A stretch of DNA of 64,000 nucleotides. Origin: SIG622 sp045604705 (lineage in GTDB: Bacteria > Bacillota > Clostridia > Oscillospirales > CAG-382). A program made the position numbers and the translations under genes. The notes under the pieces are model-generated. The model worked only from the letters and a program-made list of their open reading frames with translations. It was not told the origin of the DNA and searched no databases. Of this stretch, positions 8,104 through 17,362 are shown piece after piece; position 1 is the first letter of the stretch, and every line of letters starts with the position of its first letter. The stretch is from the NCBI GenBank assembly GCA_045604705.1, contig JAZUOO010000021.1, positions 7,155 through 71,154 of the forward strand, written 5' to 3'.

Positions 8104-9312
8104 TCAATACTCTCTCTGACAGTCTACCTTGAACACTCTGTAATCCGGAATATTGTCACACTTGGTAAATACTTCTCTGAACGCCTGCAGGTGTCCAAAG
8201 CCGTAGCCGTAGTTGGGGAACAAGAAGTGACCCTCCGACCACTCATTCCAGTTGTCAAGCACAAAATGTTTTCTTCCGATGCTGTCCTTTGGAAGTGTGT
8301 CAATAAGCTCCTTTGCTCCAACAAGCAGACGCTTCCATTGCTCAGGTGTCAGCTCCCACTCCCATATGCCCTTTACCGGGTCAAGACCGAATATCTTGTG
8401 CCAGGGGCCTCTTGACCACATTACGCTTGCTGTGTACATAAAGAATTCAGGATATTTTTCTATTCTGTTCTTTATGCATTCAAGCTGATAATCTACGATA
8501 ATATCTCCGGGAATCTTGAGCGTTTTTAGATAGTCCTCCTGCTGCTGTTTTGACAGTAAATCCTTGTTGTAGTGCCAGCAGTACTGATGAGCGAAGTCAT
8601 ATCCTTTAGAAATCATATTCTCGGTATAAGAAAATTCTTCGGTACCGTGCTCTGCCTGATAGGAAATGTTGCTCTTGTTCCAGCCGTTATCCATACAGCC
8701 TATCATTATGCCGGGGAAGCCGTACTTCTTTATTTCCTCGTGCATAACGGACAAGGCTTCTTTCGTCTTTTCGTGTCCTCCGAGAGCTTTTTCGAGATTA
8801 TCTTGCGAATAAATATAAAGCACGGGCTTGCCGTCTATCTTTTGATATGTGGGGAGCTTGAAATAATTCTCAACCCAGAAAGGCATGAGATTGTCCGTGA
8901 TGTCCGCAATATCTGTGGCAGCACCCCATTTTTCGTCACATTCCCACATGATTGCAAAGTCCATATAATCTCTGTAGCGGCAGTTGAAATATGCCTCGTG
9001 GATTGCGTGATTAAATCTGAGGTTTTTCACGGTGACGGGTTTTCCGCGATTGTCGCTGTAACGGTACCAGCAGTGAATAAAACAGTTGATACCGTGCTCA
9101 ACAGCCCACTTTATTTGCCAGTCCATGACAACAGGGTCTGATTCATCGTAATAACCTATAATCGGTGTTCTTTCGGGGAACGTTCTTAAATCCTCAAAGC
9201 CGTTGTGGATGTCTGCGGCTCCCTTTTTCCAGCCCGGATAATAGTGGCAGGCGACATAATAATCACTTTTTACGGGTTTGGGTACGGGAACATAACTTTC
9301 AATTCTGTTCAT
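8104..9312 (-). CDS. GH99/WbsX-like glycan-active protein
   Basis: The start is ATG 9312, 8 bases after AAAGGAG; a GTG three codons earlier overlaps that site. The 402-residue protein has the pattern of the WbsX / glycoside hydrolase 99-like group: YYPGW near the N-terminus, then GYYDESDPVVMDWQIKWAVE and HGINCFIHCWYRYSDN, and NWNEWSEGHFLFPNYGYGFG near the end. Relatives include GH99 endo-alpha-mannosidase-like enzymes and polysaccharide-cluster proteins. There is no signal peptide, so the substrate is probably an intracellular oligosaccharide. It is divergent from an AraC regulator, its likely controller (inference from position). Confidence 0.75.
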   Translation of the reverse strand: MNRIESYVPVPKPVKSDYYVACHYYPGWKKGAADIHNGFEDLRTFPERTPIIGYYDESDPVVMDWQIKWAVEHGINCFIHCWYRYSDNRGKPVTVKNLRFNHAIHEAYFNCRYRDYMDFAIMWECDEKWGAATDIADITDNLMPFWVENYFKLPTYQKIDGKPVLYIYSQDNLEKALGGHEKTKEALSVMHEEIKKYGFPGIMIGCMDNGWNKSNISYQAEHGTEEFSYTENMISKGYDFAHQYCWHYNKDLLSKQQQEDYLKTLKIPGDIIVDYQLECIKNRIEKYPEFFMYTASVMWSRGPWHKIFGLDPVKGIWEWELTPEQWKRLLVGAKELIDTLPKDSIGRKHFVLDNWNEWSEGHFLFPNYGYGFGHLQAFREVFTKCDNIPDYRVFKVDCQREY

Positions 9313-9535
9313 CTTTTGCACTCCTTTATATATAATTATTAATATTTCCGCAAGGAAACACCATAGCGAGCAGACATAAGTTCCATTCAGTGATTGTCGC
9401 TGCTCACATTTTTCCTTTTAGAAAAAAAGTATTGCATTTTTGTAACATCTGTATTATAATTGTAAAAAAGAGCAAAAAGGTATAAAAAAAGCTACAGATT
9501 TTATAAAATCAGCTACAGATGAAAGGTGATTTGTA
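9313..9535. promoter_or_regulatory. Divergent control region of the GH99-like and AraC genes
   Basis: A TTGCAT-17-TATAAT promoter for the AraC gene lies at 9432-9460. An exact direct repeat AGCTACAGAT occurs at 9490-9499 and 9511-9520, with starts 21 bp apart (two helical turns), between the promoter and the TTG start. That is the expected form of an AraC-type binding site. An imperfect inverted repeat (GAGCAGACA / TGTCGCTGCTC) lies at about 9370-9407. No clear promoter for the minus-strand gene was found. Confidence 0.6.
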
Positions 9536-10342
9536 TTGGAACAAGTGAATATTGACAGACTCACAGGATTTTACTACCACAAATTCAACGAAGGCTACAC
9601 TTTTGAAGGTCACACCCACTCCGCATGGGAGATAAACATAATAACAGCCGGCAAAATGAGCGTAACCTACGGCGACAGTGTAATGACCCTCTCAGAGGGC
9701 GACTTTTTCGTTGGTGAACCATGGGGCTTTCACTGTAACCGTGCCATTGGTAAGGACGCTGAAATGGCGGTGATTCATTTTGAAAACACAGACGCCTCTA
9801 CGGGGAACCGGAACGGCTATTCGGTAAGGACGCTTACGCAGGACGAATTCTCCATAGCCCGTCTTATGCTTGCAGAGCTTTTGCGCCGAAGATATGATGA
9901 CGGAGCACTGGGTGAGGACACCCGCGAGGAATACACCAACGCCCGTAAGCTGTGCGAGGTTCTCGTATCAAGAGTTATGGGAGCGAGCAAGATAGAACTT
10001 GAAAACAGTTCTCCGAAGGTCATTCTGTACAGAGCAGCCGTAGAATACATGGAAAAAAACATCGGTGAAAAGCTGTCCATTGAGAAAATATCGAAGCATC
10101 TCCACATATCCCCCGCATTTCTGAAAAGTATCTTTCTTGAATTTACCGGCGGTGGGGTAATAAGCTACTTTACGCAAATGAAAATCCGCCTTGCAAAAAA
10201 AATGCTTGAACGCGGCAAAAGCATCTCTATAGTCAGCGATACTCTGGGCTTTTCATCCCAATGCTATTTCTCATCTGTTTTCGGCAAAATTGTGGGCGAC
10301 ACTCCTAAAAATTATCAAAAATGTCATTCCTCAAAGGAATAA
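9536..10342 (+). CDS. AraC-family transcriptional regulator
   Basis: 268 residues from TTG 9536, preceded by GAAAGGTGAT. Residues 10-85 form an AraC-type cupin (FEGHTHSAWEINIITAGKMS, LSEGDFFVGEPWGFH). Residues 165-262 are the two HTH motifs (LSIEKISKHLHISPAFLKSI and ISIVSDTLGFSSQCYFSSVF, then GDTPKNYQK). Such proteins usually sense a sugar with the cupin and activate nearby glycan genes. The divergent GH99-like gene is the obvious target, and the AGCTACAGAT repeat just upstream suggests self-control as well. Confidence 0.9.
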   Translation: MEQVNIDRLTGFYYHKFNEGYTFEGHTHSAWEINIITAGKMSVTYGDSVMTLSEGDFFVGEPWGFHCNRAIGKDAEMAVIHFENTDASTGNRNGYSVRTLTQDEFSIARLMLAELLRRRYDDGALGEDTREEYTNARKLCEVLVSRVMGASKIELENSSPKVILYRAAVEYMEKNIGEKLSIEKISKHLHISPAFLKSIFLEFTGGGVISYFTQMKIRLAKKMLERGKSISIVSDTLGFSSQCYFSSVFGKIVGDTPKNYQKCHSSKE

Positions 10343-10358
10343 TTATGCAATATTGCTA

Positions 10359-10387
10359 TTGATAAAATCATATATTTGGAGTATAAT
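10359..10387 (+). promoter_or_regulatory. SigA promoter of murD
   Basis: TTGATA (10359-10364), 17 bases, TATAAT (10382-10387); the leader is about 90 bases. Confidence 0.75.
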
Positions 10388-10485
10388 AAATATTTAGGTA
10401 TAATGGTATAAATGTTAAAGAATAACTGAAAACAAAACTGTAATTACTTCTTTATTTCATTGAAAGGTGAAAGGTAGCTTACTTT

Positions 10486-11949
10486 ATGAACGGTTATATC
10501 AACGAAAAGGCAATAATATATAAGGAGTTCCTGCAAGGCAAAAAAGCCACGGTGATCGGTGCGGGCATAAGTAACATTCCCCTTATAGGATTTCTTCTTG
10601 ACAACGGCTGCAAGGTAAATGTAAGGGATAAAAAGGAGAGGGAGGCTCTTTCCGAGACACTGGATATTGCTTCGCTTGAAAGCCGCGGTGTCACCTTTGG
10701 ACTCGGCGAGGGGTATCTGCGTAACATGGACGCAGACATCATATACAAGACCCCCGGCGTAAGATACGACAACGTGGAAATAATCGAAGCCTATGACAGC
10801 GGTTCATACATCACAAGTGAAATGGAAGCATTTATATCCATCTGTCCCGCAAAGATAATTGCCATAACAGGAAGCAACGGAAAGACCACAACAAGTACGC
10901 TGTGCGCAAAGCTCCTTGAAGCCTCGGGACACAGAGTATTCCTCGGCGGCAACATCGGCAAACCGCTTTTGGCCCGGATTGATGAAATAACTCCGGATGA
11001 TTTTGTTGTCCTTGAGCTCTCCAGCTTCCAGCTCCATACCATCAATAAGTTTGAAAATCCGGGGCTTCCCTTTGCGTTTATCAATTTCCCTGAATCTGCA
11101 ATCATTACAAATATAAGTCCGAATCATCTTGACTGGCATATCTCCATGGAAGAGTACGCCGAATCCAAAAGAGCAATTTTTGACTTTATGAAAAATGAAG
11201 GACGACTTGTCACCAATGCCGACTGTGCCATATCTTCGGGCTTCGCAAGGGACACTTTGGACAGAGACATAGAGATTGTGTTGTTTTCAAAATCCGCTTC
11301 CGAAAAGGCTGGCATATTCTGCCGTGACGGTGAGATAATAAGAAAGATGGGCGGTAAAGAAGTAAAGCTTCTTGATGCCAATGAAATAATCATCCCGGGA
11401 CTTCACAATGTGGAAAACTACATGGCGGCATATGCGGCAACAGAGCCTTATCTTACCGAGGATGCTCTTTATAAAGTTGCAACCACTTTTACGGGTGTCA
11501 GCTACAGACTTGAGCTTTGCCGCGAAAAGGATGGCGTAAAATTCTACGACAGCTCCATAGATTCCTCACCCTCAAGAACTGAAGCCGCGCTTTCCGCATT
11601 TCCCGAGTCAATGAACAAAAAAATAAACATAATCCTCGGAGGCTATGATAAAAAGATTCCCTTTGATACATCTTTCGGACAGGCGATAATAAAGAAAGTG
11701 AAACGTGCTTTTCTCTGCGGCGACACGGCAAAGAAGATACAGGAGGCCATTCTCAAGACTCCCGGCTTTAACGAAGATACAACAGAGCTTGTCATGTGCG
11801 ATTCCTTTGATGAAGCGGTACAGGGTGCCTGCAGGGCTTCCGAAAGCGGCGAATGCGTACTTTTATCACCTGCTTGCGCTTCCTTTGATGCCTTTAAGAA
11901 CTTTGAGGAGCGTGGTAAGAGGTTTAAGGAGATTGTGAACAATGTATAA
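10486..11949 (+). CDS. murD: UDP-N-acetylmuramoyl-L-alanine--D-glutamate ligase
   Basis: MurD adds D-glutamate to UDP-MurNAc-L-Ala in the cytoplasmic part of peptidoglycan synthesis, using ATP. The 487-residue protein shows an N-terminal dinucleotide-type fold (ATVIGAGISNIPLIGFLLDN), the Mur ligase P-loop (ITGSNGKTTTSTLCAKLLE), the central region NISPNHLDWHISMEEYAESK, and a C-terminal domain beginning near VSYRLELCREKDGVKFYDSS. Length is slightly above the usual 450. It stands alone between its own promoter and terminator rather than in a dcw cluster, so it may be a second copy; the rest of the genome would tell. Confidence 0.92.
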   Translation: MNGYINEKAIIYKEFLQGKKATVIGAGISNIPLIGFLLDNGCKVNVRDKKEREALSETLDIASLESRGVTFGLGEGYLRNMDADIIYKTPGVRYDNVEIIEAYDSGSYITSEMEAFISICPAKIIAITGSNGKTTTSTLCAKLLEASGHRVFLGGNIGKPLLARIDEITPDDFVVLELSSFQLHTINKFENPGLPFAFINFPESAIITNISPNHLDWHISMEEYAESKRAIFDFMKNEGRLVTNADCAISSGFARDTLDRDIEIVLFSKSASEKAGIFCRDGEIIRKMGGKEVKLLDANEIIIPGLHNVENYMAAYAATEPYLTEDALYKVATTFTGVSYRLELCREKDGVKFYDSSIDSSPSRTEAALSAFPESMNKKINIILGGYDKKIPFDTSFGQAIIKKVKRAFLCGDTAKKIQEAILKTPGFNEDTTELVMCDSFDEAVQGACRASESGECVLLSPACASFDAFKNFEERGKRFKEIVNNV

Positions 11950-11970
11950 TGCAAAATTCATGGATGTGGG

Positions 11971-12012
11971 AAGAATCCGAAGGATTCTTCTAAGACCGCT
12001 TGCGGTCTTTTT
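11971..12012 (+). terminator. Double hairpin terminator after murD
   Basis: Hairpin one is AAGAATCC / GGATTCTT (11971-11989) and hairpin two is AAGACCGC / GCGGTCTT (11992-12009), followed by a T run to 12012. The DNA around it (TGCATAAT) belongs to a short repeat also seen near 17870. Confidence 0.8.
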
Positions 12013-12084
12013 AATGCATAATTGAAGGTTCGCAATTTTCGTTTTGTTTGAATTGTAACTTATAAAAAACCTTGGAGCAGAATA

Positions 12085-13188
12085 ATGAAAACCGATATAC
12101 TTGGAATTTTTGAAAAGCTTAAAAATATAATGACCGTCTCCGGCTACGAAACTTTGAATGCGGAAGCTGTAAGAGAAGTTGCACTTGAATGTACGGATTC
12201 CTTTTTTCAAAGCTCAGAAATAACAAAAAGCGGTAGTGTTATACTCTATCATAAATCAAAAAAAGAAAAGGCAAGAACGCTGCTTCTTGATGCCCATATT
12301 GATACAATAGGTCTTACTGTAGCGGAAATTTGCGGTGAGGGCTTTATAAGATGTGCGCCTGTGGGAGGCATTGACAGAAGAATCCTCACAACAGCCCAGG
12401 TGGAAATTTTCGGCAAAGAAACAATAAGAGGACTTTTCGCCAGTGTTCCTCCGCATCTTACAAACAAAAACGGTGAGAATACACTTCCGGATTTTGCGGA
12501 TATGCTTGTTGATACGGGAAAGACGGACGAGGAGCTTCGCAACATAATATCCGTCGGTGATCCCGCTGTGTTTGTCGGTGAAACAAGAAAACTTCTCGGT
12601 GACAGGGTTGTATCGGCACATCTTGACGATAAGATATGCTGTGCGGCGATTCTTGCGGCGTGTGAAAGAGCGAAAAATCGAGATATTGACTGCAATGTTA
12701 CGGTGCTTCTGTCCTCAGGTGAGGAAACAAGAGGCGGCGGTGCAAGAACGGCTTCCTTTATAACGGAGGCTGACGGAGCTGTATCCCTTGACGTAAATTT
12801 CGCCAAAGAAAAGGGTGTTCCCGACTACCAATGCTCAAAGCTCGGTGACGGTGCAATGATTTCACGAAGTGCCGTAACGGACAGAAGAATGACGGATATT
12901 GTGGAAAAATGTGCGAAAAATGCCGGAATAAAGCACAAGATAATCGCAGAAGTTGACGGTACGGGCACAAACGCAGATACAATTGAGGTTGCAAACAGAG
13001 GTACACCCTGTGCGGTGCTCTCGGTACCGATAAAATATATGCACACACCGGGAGAGGTTTTCTCGGTATTTGATGCGGAATGTGTTTCGGATATACTTCT
13101 TGAGGTTATGAAAAATTTCGATACAATATCAAGAGAAAAGGGTACGCTTCTCGGAGTAAGGGTGCTGAAAGGGGAAAATGAAATATGA
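12085..13188 (+). CDS. M42-family metallopeptidase, copy 1
   Basis: 367 residues with the full M42 (TET-type aminopeptidase / CelM) metal site visible: His71 and Asp73 in LLLDAHIDTIGL, the bridging Asp in AHLDDKICCAAIL (181-182), catalytic Glu213 and Glu214 in SSGEETRGGGA, Asp236 in VSLDVNF, and His320 in YMHTPGEV. M42 enzymes form large tetrahedral shells that trim peptides from the N-terminus in the cytoplasm. The gene overlaps the next M42 gene by an ATGA, so the three copies are translationally coupled and may form mixed complexes. The preference of this copy cannot be read from sequence. Confidence 0.9.
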   Translation: MKTDILGIFEKLKNIMTVSGYETLNAEAVREVALECTDSFFQSSEITKSGSVILYHKSKKEKARTLLLDAHIDTIGLTVAEICGEGFIRCAPVGGIDRRILTTAQVEIFGKETIRGLFASVPPHLTNKNGENTLPDFADMLVDTGKTDEELRNIISVGDPAVFVGETRKLLGDRVVSAHLDDKICCAAILAACERAKNRDIDCNVTVLLSSGEETRGGGARTASFITEADGAVSLDVNFAKEKGVPDYQCSKLGDGAMISRSAVTDRRMTDIVEKCAKNAGIKHKIIAEVDGTGTNADTIEVANRGTPCAVLSVPIKYMHTPGEVFSVFDAECVSDILLEVMKNFDTISREKGTLLGVRVLKGENEI

Positions 13189-14207
13189 CAGAGCTTCTTA
13201 TGGCACTTTGTTCCTCCGACGGTGTTTCGGGAAATGAGCAAGGGCTTCTTGACAGTATTGCACATATGCTTCTTCCCTTTTCGGATAAGCTGTATTTTGA
13301 CAGAAGCGGTAATCTTGTATGCTTCAAAAAGGGAAAGCAAGTGCCGAAAAAGAGGGTAGTCTTTGCCGCCCACGCAGACGAGGTGGGACTTGCAATAAAG
13401 CATATTGAGGACGACGGTACGCTATTGTTTACGGATATAGGTATTCTTGCATCCTCACTTCCCGCAAGGAGAGTACTGGTCGGCGAAGACAAATTGCCCG
13501 GTGTTATCGGAACAAAGCCCATACATCTTCTTCCGAAATCCGAACGTGAAAAGCAGATAAGCTATGATGAACTCTATATTGATATAGGTGCAGACTCAAA
13601 AGAACAGGCACAGCAGTATGTAAAGGTCGGCGACTACGTTTCTTTTGACAGCGAATGTGTTATGCTCTCGGACAAGCTTCTTAAAGCAAAAGCCATAGAT
13701 GACAGGGCAGGGTGTGCGGTGCTGATAAGTCTTATAAAGTCAGAGCTTGAATACGACACATACTTTGTTTTTACAAGACGTGAAGAGCTTGGGACTCTCG
13801 GTGCAATATCTGCGGCGAACAGCCTACAGCCGGATATATGTGTTGTTTGCGAAGCCACAACTGCATCCGATATATTTGGCACACCCGATATGAAAAAAGT
13901 TGTAAAACTCGGCGGTGGTGTGGCACTCCCTTTTATGGATGGCGGTACGCTCTATACGAAACGACTCCTGAATATCGCAACCACACTTGCCGATGAAAAG
14001 GGGATAAAATGGCAGACCAAAACAATGGTAGCCGGCGGTACGGATGCAAGGAGCTTCCAGCGTGAGGGACACGGCTGTGAGGTTCTTGGTGTTGCATTGC
14101 CCACAAGATACATCCACAGCTCTGCGGGGGTATGTAATCTTGATGATTTCAAGGCTCAGCTTGACATTTGCCGCGAACTTTCAAAAGTGCTCGGAGGAAT
14201 TGAATGA
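13185..14207 (+). CDS. M42-family metallopeptidase, copy 2
   Basis: 340 residues. Metal and catalytic residues are present: His63/Asp65 (AAHADEVGL), Asp172-Asp173 (AIDDRAGCAVL), Glu200-Glu201 (FTRREELGTLGA), an acidic ligand Glu223 in VCEATTASDI, and His311 (RYIHSSAGV). The Glu in place of the usual Asp at the fourth ligand also occurs in other M42 branches. It is diverged from copy 1, so this is an old duplication. It overlaps both neighbours by ATGA junctions, typical of subunits made together. Confidence 0.9.
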   Translation: MTELLMALCSSDGVSGNEQGLLDSIAHMLLPFSDKLYFDRSGNLVCFKKGKQVPKKRVVFAAHADEVGLAIKHIEDDGTLLFTDIGILASSLPARRVLVGEDKLPGVIGTKPIHLLPKSEREKQISYDELYIDIGADSKEQAQQYVKVGDYVSFDSECVMLSDKLLKAKAIDDRAGCAVLISLIKSELEYDTYFVFTRREELGTLGAISAANSLQPDICVVCEATTASDIFGTPDMKKVVKLGGGVALPFMDGGTLYTKRLLNIATTLADEKGIKWQTKTMVAGGTDARSFQREGHGCEVLGVALPTRYIHSSAGVCNLDDFKAQLDICRELSKVLGGIE

Positions 14208-15199
14208 TGATTGAAGTATTGAAAAAACTAAGTGAAATTCCCACAGCCCCCGGAATGGAAAAAGGAATACTCGCCCACATACAGGAAAACTATGCAAAAG
14301 ACTCGGAATATTTCTTTGACGGCATGGGAAATCTGACAATATCGAAAAAGTGCGGTAAGGAAAATGCAAAAAAAATAATGCTGTGTGCCAAAGCCGATAC
14401 CGACGGATTTATTGTGAATTACATTGAAGAAAACGGATACCTCAGAGTTACAAAGCTTGGCTTACCGGCTATGGTTTCATGTGCGTTCACACAGCTTATT
14501 TCGGATAAAGGTATCTGCGGCTTTATTGTTCCCGAAAAGGGTGCAGAGGTCAAAGAAGCGGATACGTCAAAGCTGTATGTTGACATCGGAGCAAAATCGA
14601 GGCAGGAAGCTGAAAAGCTTGTGAAGCTTGGCGATATATTTGCAAGAATTCCGACACTTACAGAACTTTGCGGCACAAGAATCGGCGGAAGCTGTGCGGC
14701 ATCAAGAGCTCCCATGGCGATTTTGCTTGACATTCTTGCAAATGAAAGCTTTGATAATATTGACCTTCACTTCTGCTTTAATGTACAAGAGTCCCTTGCA
14801 CACAGAGGCTCTAAAACCGCAGCATTTGATATATCTCCCGACCTCTGTATTTACATTGACACTTGTGAGAGCTTTGATACAATCGGAGCGAACAAAAGGG
14901 GAGAAGCGATTCTCGGCGACGGTGCGGTAATATTTGCAAAGGCAAGTGACTTTTGTGCAAATCCTGCTTTGCGTGAAAAAGCGGAGAATGCGGCGAAAGC
15001 TGCTAATATCACATACAAAACCTGTGTTTATCCCGAAAAAACAACCGGTGCGGCACTCATTGCAGCTTGCGGCAAGGGTGTGCCGTGTATAGCTCTTGCA
15101 ATTCCTGCAAGAAATATCGGAAGCGGTGCGGAAATATTTGATACCAATGATGCGGAAAACGTAAAGCAGCTTATCCTTGAAGCAATAAAGACTTTTTGA
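14204..15199 (+). CDS. M42-like protein lacking metal ligands, copy 3
   Basis: 331 residues that align along their length with copies 1 and 2 but have lost the active site. The first His is Lys63 (LCAKADTDGF), the bridging Asp pair is replaced in RIGGSCAASRAPMAIL (about 162-164), the catalytic Glu is Gln195 (FNVQESLAHRG) although Glu196 remains, and the last His is Gly306 (ARNIGSGAEIF). Asp219 remains. It is therefore most likely a non-catalytic subunit that could cap, regulate or help assemble a mixed shell with copies 1 and 2. The frame is intact and codon use matches its neighbours, so it appears to be under selection rather than decaying. Confidence 0.85.
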   Translation: MMIEVLKKLSEIPTAPGMEKGILAHIQENYAKDSEYFFDGMGNLTISKKCGKENAKKIMLCAKADTDGFIVNYIEENGYLRVTKLGLPAMVSCAFTQLISDKGICGFIVPEKGAEVKEADTSKLYVDIGAKSRQEAEKLVKLGDIFARIPTLTELCGTRIGGSCAASRAPMAILLDILANESFDNIDLHFCFNVQESLAHRGSKTAAFDISPDLCIYIDTCESFDTIGANKRGEAILGDGAVIFAKASDFCANPALREKAENAAKAANITYKTCVYPEKTTGAALIAACGKGVPCIALAIPARNIGSGAEIFDTNDAENVKQLILEAIKTF

Positions 15200-15256
15200 G
15201 TAAAAGCCTGAAAAAATGGTTTGCAGTCAGATAATCAGAAAGGAATAGTTATAAAA

Positions 15257-16510
15257 ATGGAAATTTTGGAACTTATAGAGAAAAGTGAAAAAGAACTCAA
15301 GGAAAGCGGTACCTTTGAAAAGCTCGAAGCTGTTGCCTTCAAGAATCAGATAAAGGTAATGGACGCTTTCAGAAAGTACAAGGTGTCGGAAGCCCACTTC
15401 GCAGGTACAACGGGCTACGGCTACGACGATATGGGCAGAGATACCCTTGACAAGGTGTATGCCGATGTGTTTGAGTGTGAAGCGGCATTTGTACGTCACA
15501 ATATTATCTCGGGCACACACTGTCTGACAATAGGACTTTTTGGACTTCTTCGTCCCGGTGATACACTTCTTTCGGCTACGGGCAAGCCCTATGATACGCT
15601 TGAAGAGGTAATTGGTATCAGAGGTGAAAAGGGCAATGGTTCTCTTGCGGATTTTGGTGTAAAATACGATGAAATAGACTACAACGGTGATGATATTGAC
15701 CTTGATGCTCTTGGAAAGAAACTGCGTTCAGATGACAGTATAAAGGTTGTATTCATTCAGCGTTCAAAGGGATATTCCGTAAGAAAAACTCTATCTTCAG
15801 AGGAAATAGGCAAGGCGGCACAGCTTGTACACTCGATAAAGCCTGATGTATTTGTGGCTGTGGATAACTGCTACGGTGAATTCTGCGATGAGCACGAGCC
15901 CACATTCTGGGGTGTTGACATTTGCATGGGTTCTCTTATAAAGAATCCGGGCGGCGGAATGGCGGACTGCGGAGGTTATATTGCAGGAACGGCAAGAGCT
16001 GTTGAGCTTTGTTCCTACAGACTCACCTCTCCCGGTGTAGGGCTTGAAGCGGGAGCAAGTCTTTACGGCAACACAAGAAATATGTTCAAGGGTATTTTCT
16101 ATGCACCACACACGGTATGCGAGGCACTTAAAACTGCTGCACTGTGTGCAAAAGTCTTTGAAAATCTCGGATTTACTGTTTATCCTGCCCCGGAAGCTGA
16201 AAGACATTGCCTTATCCAGACAGTGAGCCTTGAAACAAGAGAAAAACTCCTCGCATTCTGTAAAGGTATCCAAAGCGGTGCTCCGGTAGACTCCCACGTT
16301 ACTCCCGAACCATGGGATATGCCCGGTTATGCAGTTCCGGTAATCATGGCGGCAGGAGCATTTGTCGGCGGAGCCTCCATTGAACTTTCTGCGGATGCTC
16401 CATGTGTTTCTCCATACACCGTCTATATGCAGGGAGGTCTTACATATCAGAGTGGAAAATTGGGTGTTCTTTATGCGGCGCTCGAAGTAGAGAATGCAAT
16501 TAAAAATTAA
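15257..16510 (+). CDS. PLP-dependent methionine gamma-lyase family protein (aluminium resistance type)
   Basis: The ATG at 15257 is chosen with AGAAAGGA upstream; a TTG at 15221 is also possible. The 417-residue protein matches the PF06838 family (aluminium resistance protein / methionine gamma-lyase-like): FAGTTGYGYDDMGRDTLDKV, VRHNIISGTHCLTIGLFGLL, the PLP-binding Lys229 in GSLIKNPGGGMADCGGYIAG, and SPGVGLEAG. Members are fold-type I PLP enzymes thought to act on sulfur amino acids; the real reaction is poorly established. It follows the M42 trio by about 60 bases on the same strand and is probably co-transcribed. Confidence 0.87.
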   Translation: MEILELIEKSEKELKESGTFEKLEAVAFKNQIKVMDAFRKYKVSEAHFAGTTGYGYDDMGRDTLDKVYADVFECEAAFVRHNIISGTHCLTIGLFGLLRPGDTLLSATGKPYDTLEEVIGIRGEKGNGSLADFGVKYDEIDYNGDDIDLDALGKKLRSDDSIKVVFIQRSKGYSVRKTLSSEEIGKAAQLVHSIKPDVFVAVDNCYGEFCDEHEPTFWGVDICMGSLIKNPGGGMADCGGYIAGTARAVELCSYRLTSPGVGLEAGASLYGNTRNMFKGIFYAPHTVCEALKTAALCAKVFENLGFTVYPAPEAERHCLIQTVSLETREKLLAFCKGIQSGAPVDSHVTPEPWDMPGYAVPVIMAAGAFVGGASIELSADAPCVSPYTVYMQGGLTYQSGKLGVLYAALEVENAIKN

Positions 16511-16644
16511 AAACATACAATTGAGGATACAGGTCATAGGAATCAGTGAACAGGGAACGAATAATTCGCTTTTAAATTTACAGTCAATTCAAAAGAAAAC
16601 TAAGTTTTCTATATTACCTAAACTCTAAAAGCAAGGAGATCAAT

Positions 16645-16932
16645 ATGTGGGAAAACAAACCGTGTCTTGCAGTACATTATGACAGTCCCGATGTATGTGA
16701 GCAGATAAGCTGTTTCGTGAAGTCGGCTTTGATTGTTTCTTGTCGGTTACGATGATAAGCTCGTGCAGAACCGTGGAATCGCGGGAAATGCGGAATGTAC
16801 TGTCAGTCATTTCATATAGTGGAAGTGGATTTTTCGACGTATAAGGGACAGACCGTTACTCTCACCTGCCTTGCATTCGATTCCGAACAGAAGCCGTGCG
16901 CAAGCAGAAGTATAAAAGTTAAGATTGAATGA
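16645..16932 (+). pseudogene. Frameshifted remnant of a glycosidase-like C-terminus
   Basis: An intact start with AAGGAGA upstream gives MWENKPCLAVHYDSPDVCEQ and stops at 16755. The next frame continues with GYDDKLVQNRGIAGNAECTV and stops, and a third frame gives VEVDFSTYKGQTVTLTCLAF ending in SIKVKIE at 16932. Together they look like one short protein or a C-terminal beta-sandwich domain of the kind found at the end of GH2-type enzymes, broken by at least two frameshifts. The family assignment is weak, the broken state is clear. Confidence 0.5.
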
Positions 16933-17291
16933 GTATAAAGCGGATAATTATAATATGGTAAGCCTGTATTAGCTTAAAGTACGCATGGGATGCATACCGC
17001 CTCCCGGTCACTGTGGATGTGTAGCTCTGCGGTGACTTTTTCCTTTATCCTTGATGCTTTGATTGAAAATGTACAGTCTCGCGATATTTACATACGTGAG
17101 CTTATGACAAAGCTATAGGCTACGAGTTTTAAGCAAACGTGTTTTTTCAGATCCTCCATGGGTTTTTTCAAAATTCAGCTTGTGTCTGTATTGCCGAACG
17201 TCAGTAAGAAGTCCCTCGATTCCCACTTTCAAAAGCTTTAGACAGCCAAATACCATGTGGCAACTTTCCAAGAATTGTTACAAAATCAAGC

Positions 17292-17320
17292 TTGAAAATT
17301 CGTAAAATGTGTTATATAAT
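17292..17320 (+). promoter_or_regulatory. SigA promoter of greA
   Basis: TTGAAA (17292-17297), 17 bases, TATAAT (17315-17320). Confidence 0.8.
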
Positions 17321-17362
17321 GTAAATTGATTTATTATGTTTAATTACAGGAGGAATTTCCTT

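Larger units (their letters stand above)
16511..17335. other. Decaying intergenic stretch
   Basis: Besides the pseudogene at 16645-16932 this region holds scraps of coding-like sequence with stops. Near 17040-17118 the plus strand reads DALIENVQSRDIYIRELMTK then a stop. Near 17130-17240 the minus strand reads LLKVGIEGLLTDVRQYRHKL and ends in a stop. I recognise neither. A GTCAC/GTGAC hairpin followed by TTTTTCC near 17010-17045 could be an old terminator. Confidence 0.4.

Noticed and set aside
15797..16537. Minus-strand frame of 246 codons
   Set aside because: Antisense to the PLP enzyme, whose codon bias leaves the frame open; rich in Cys/Arg with no family pattern.
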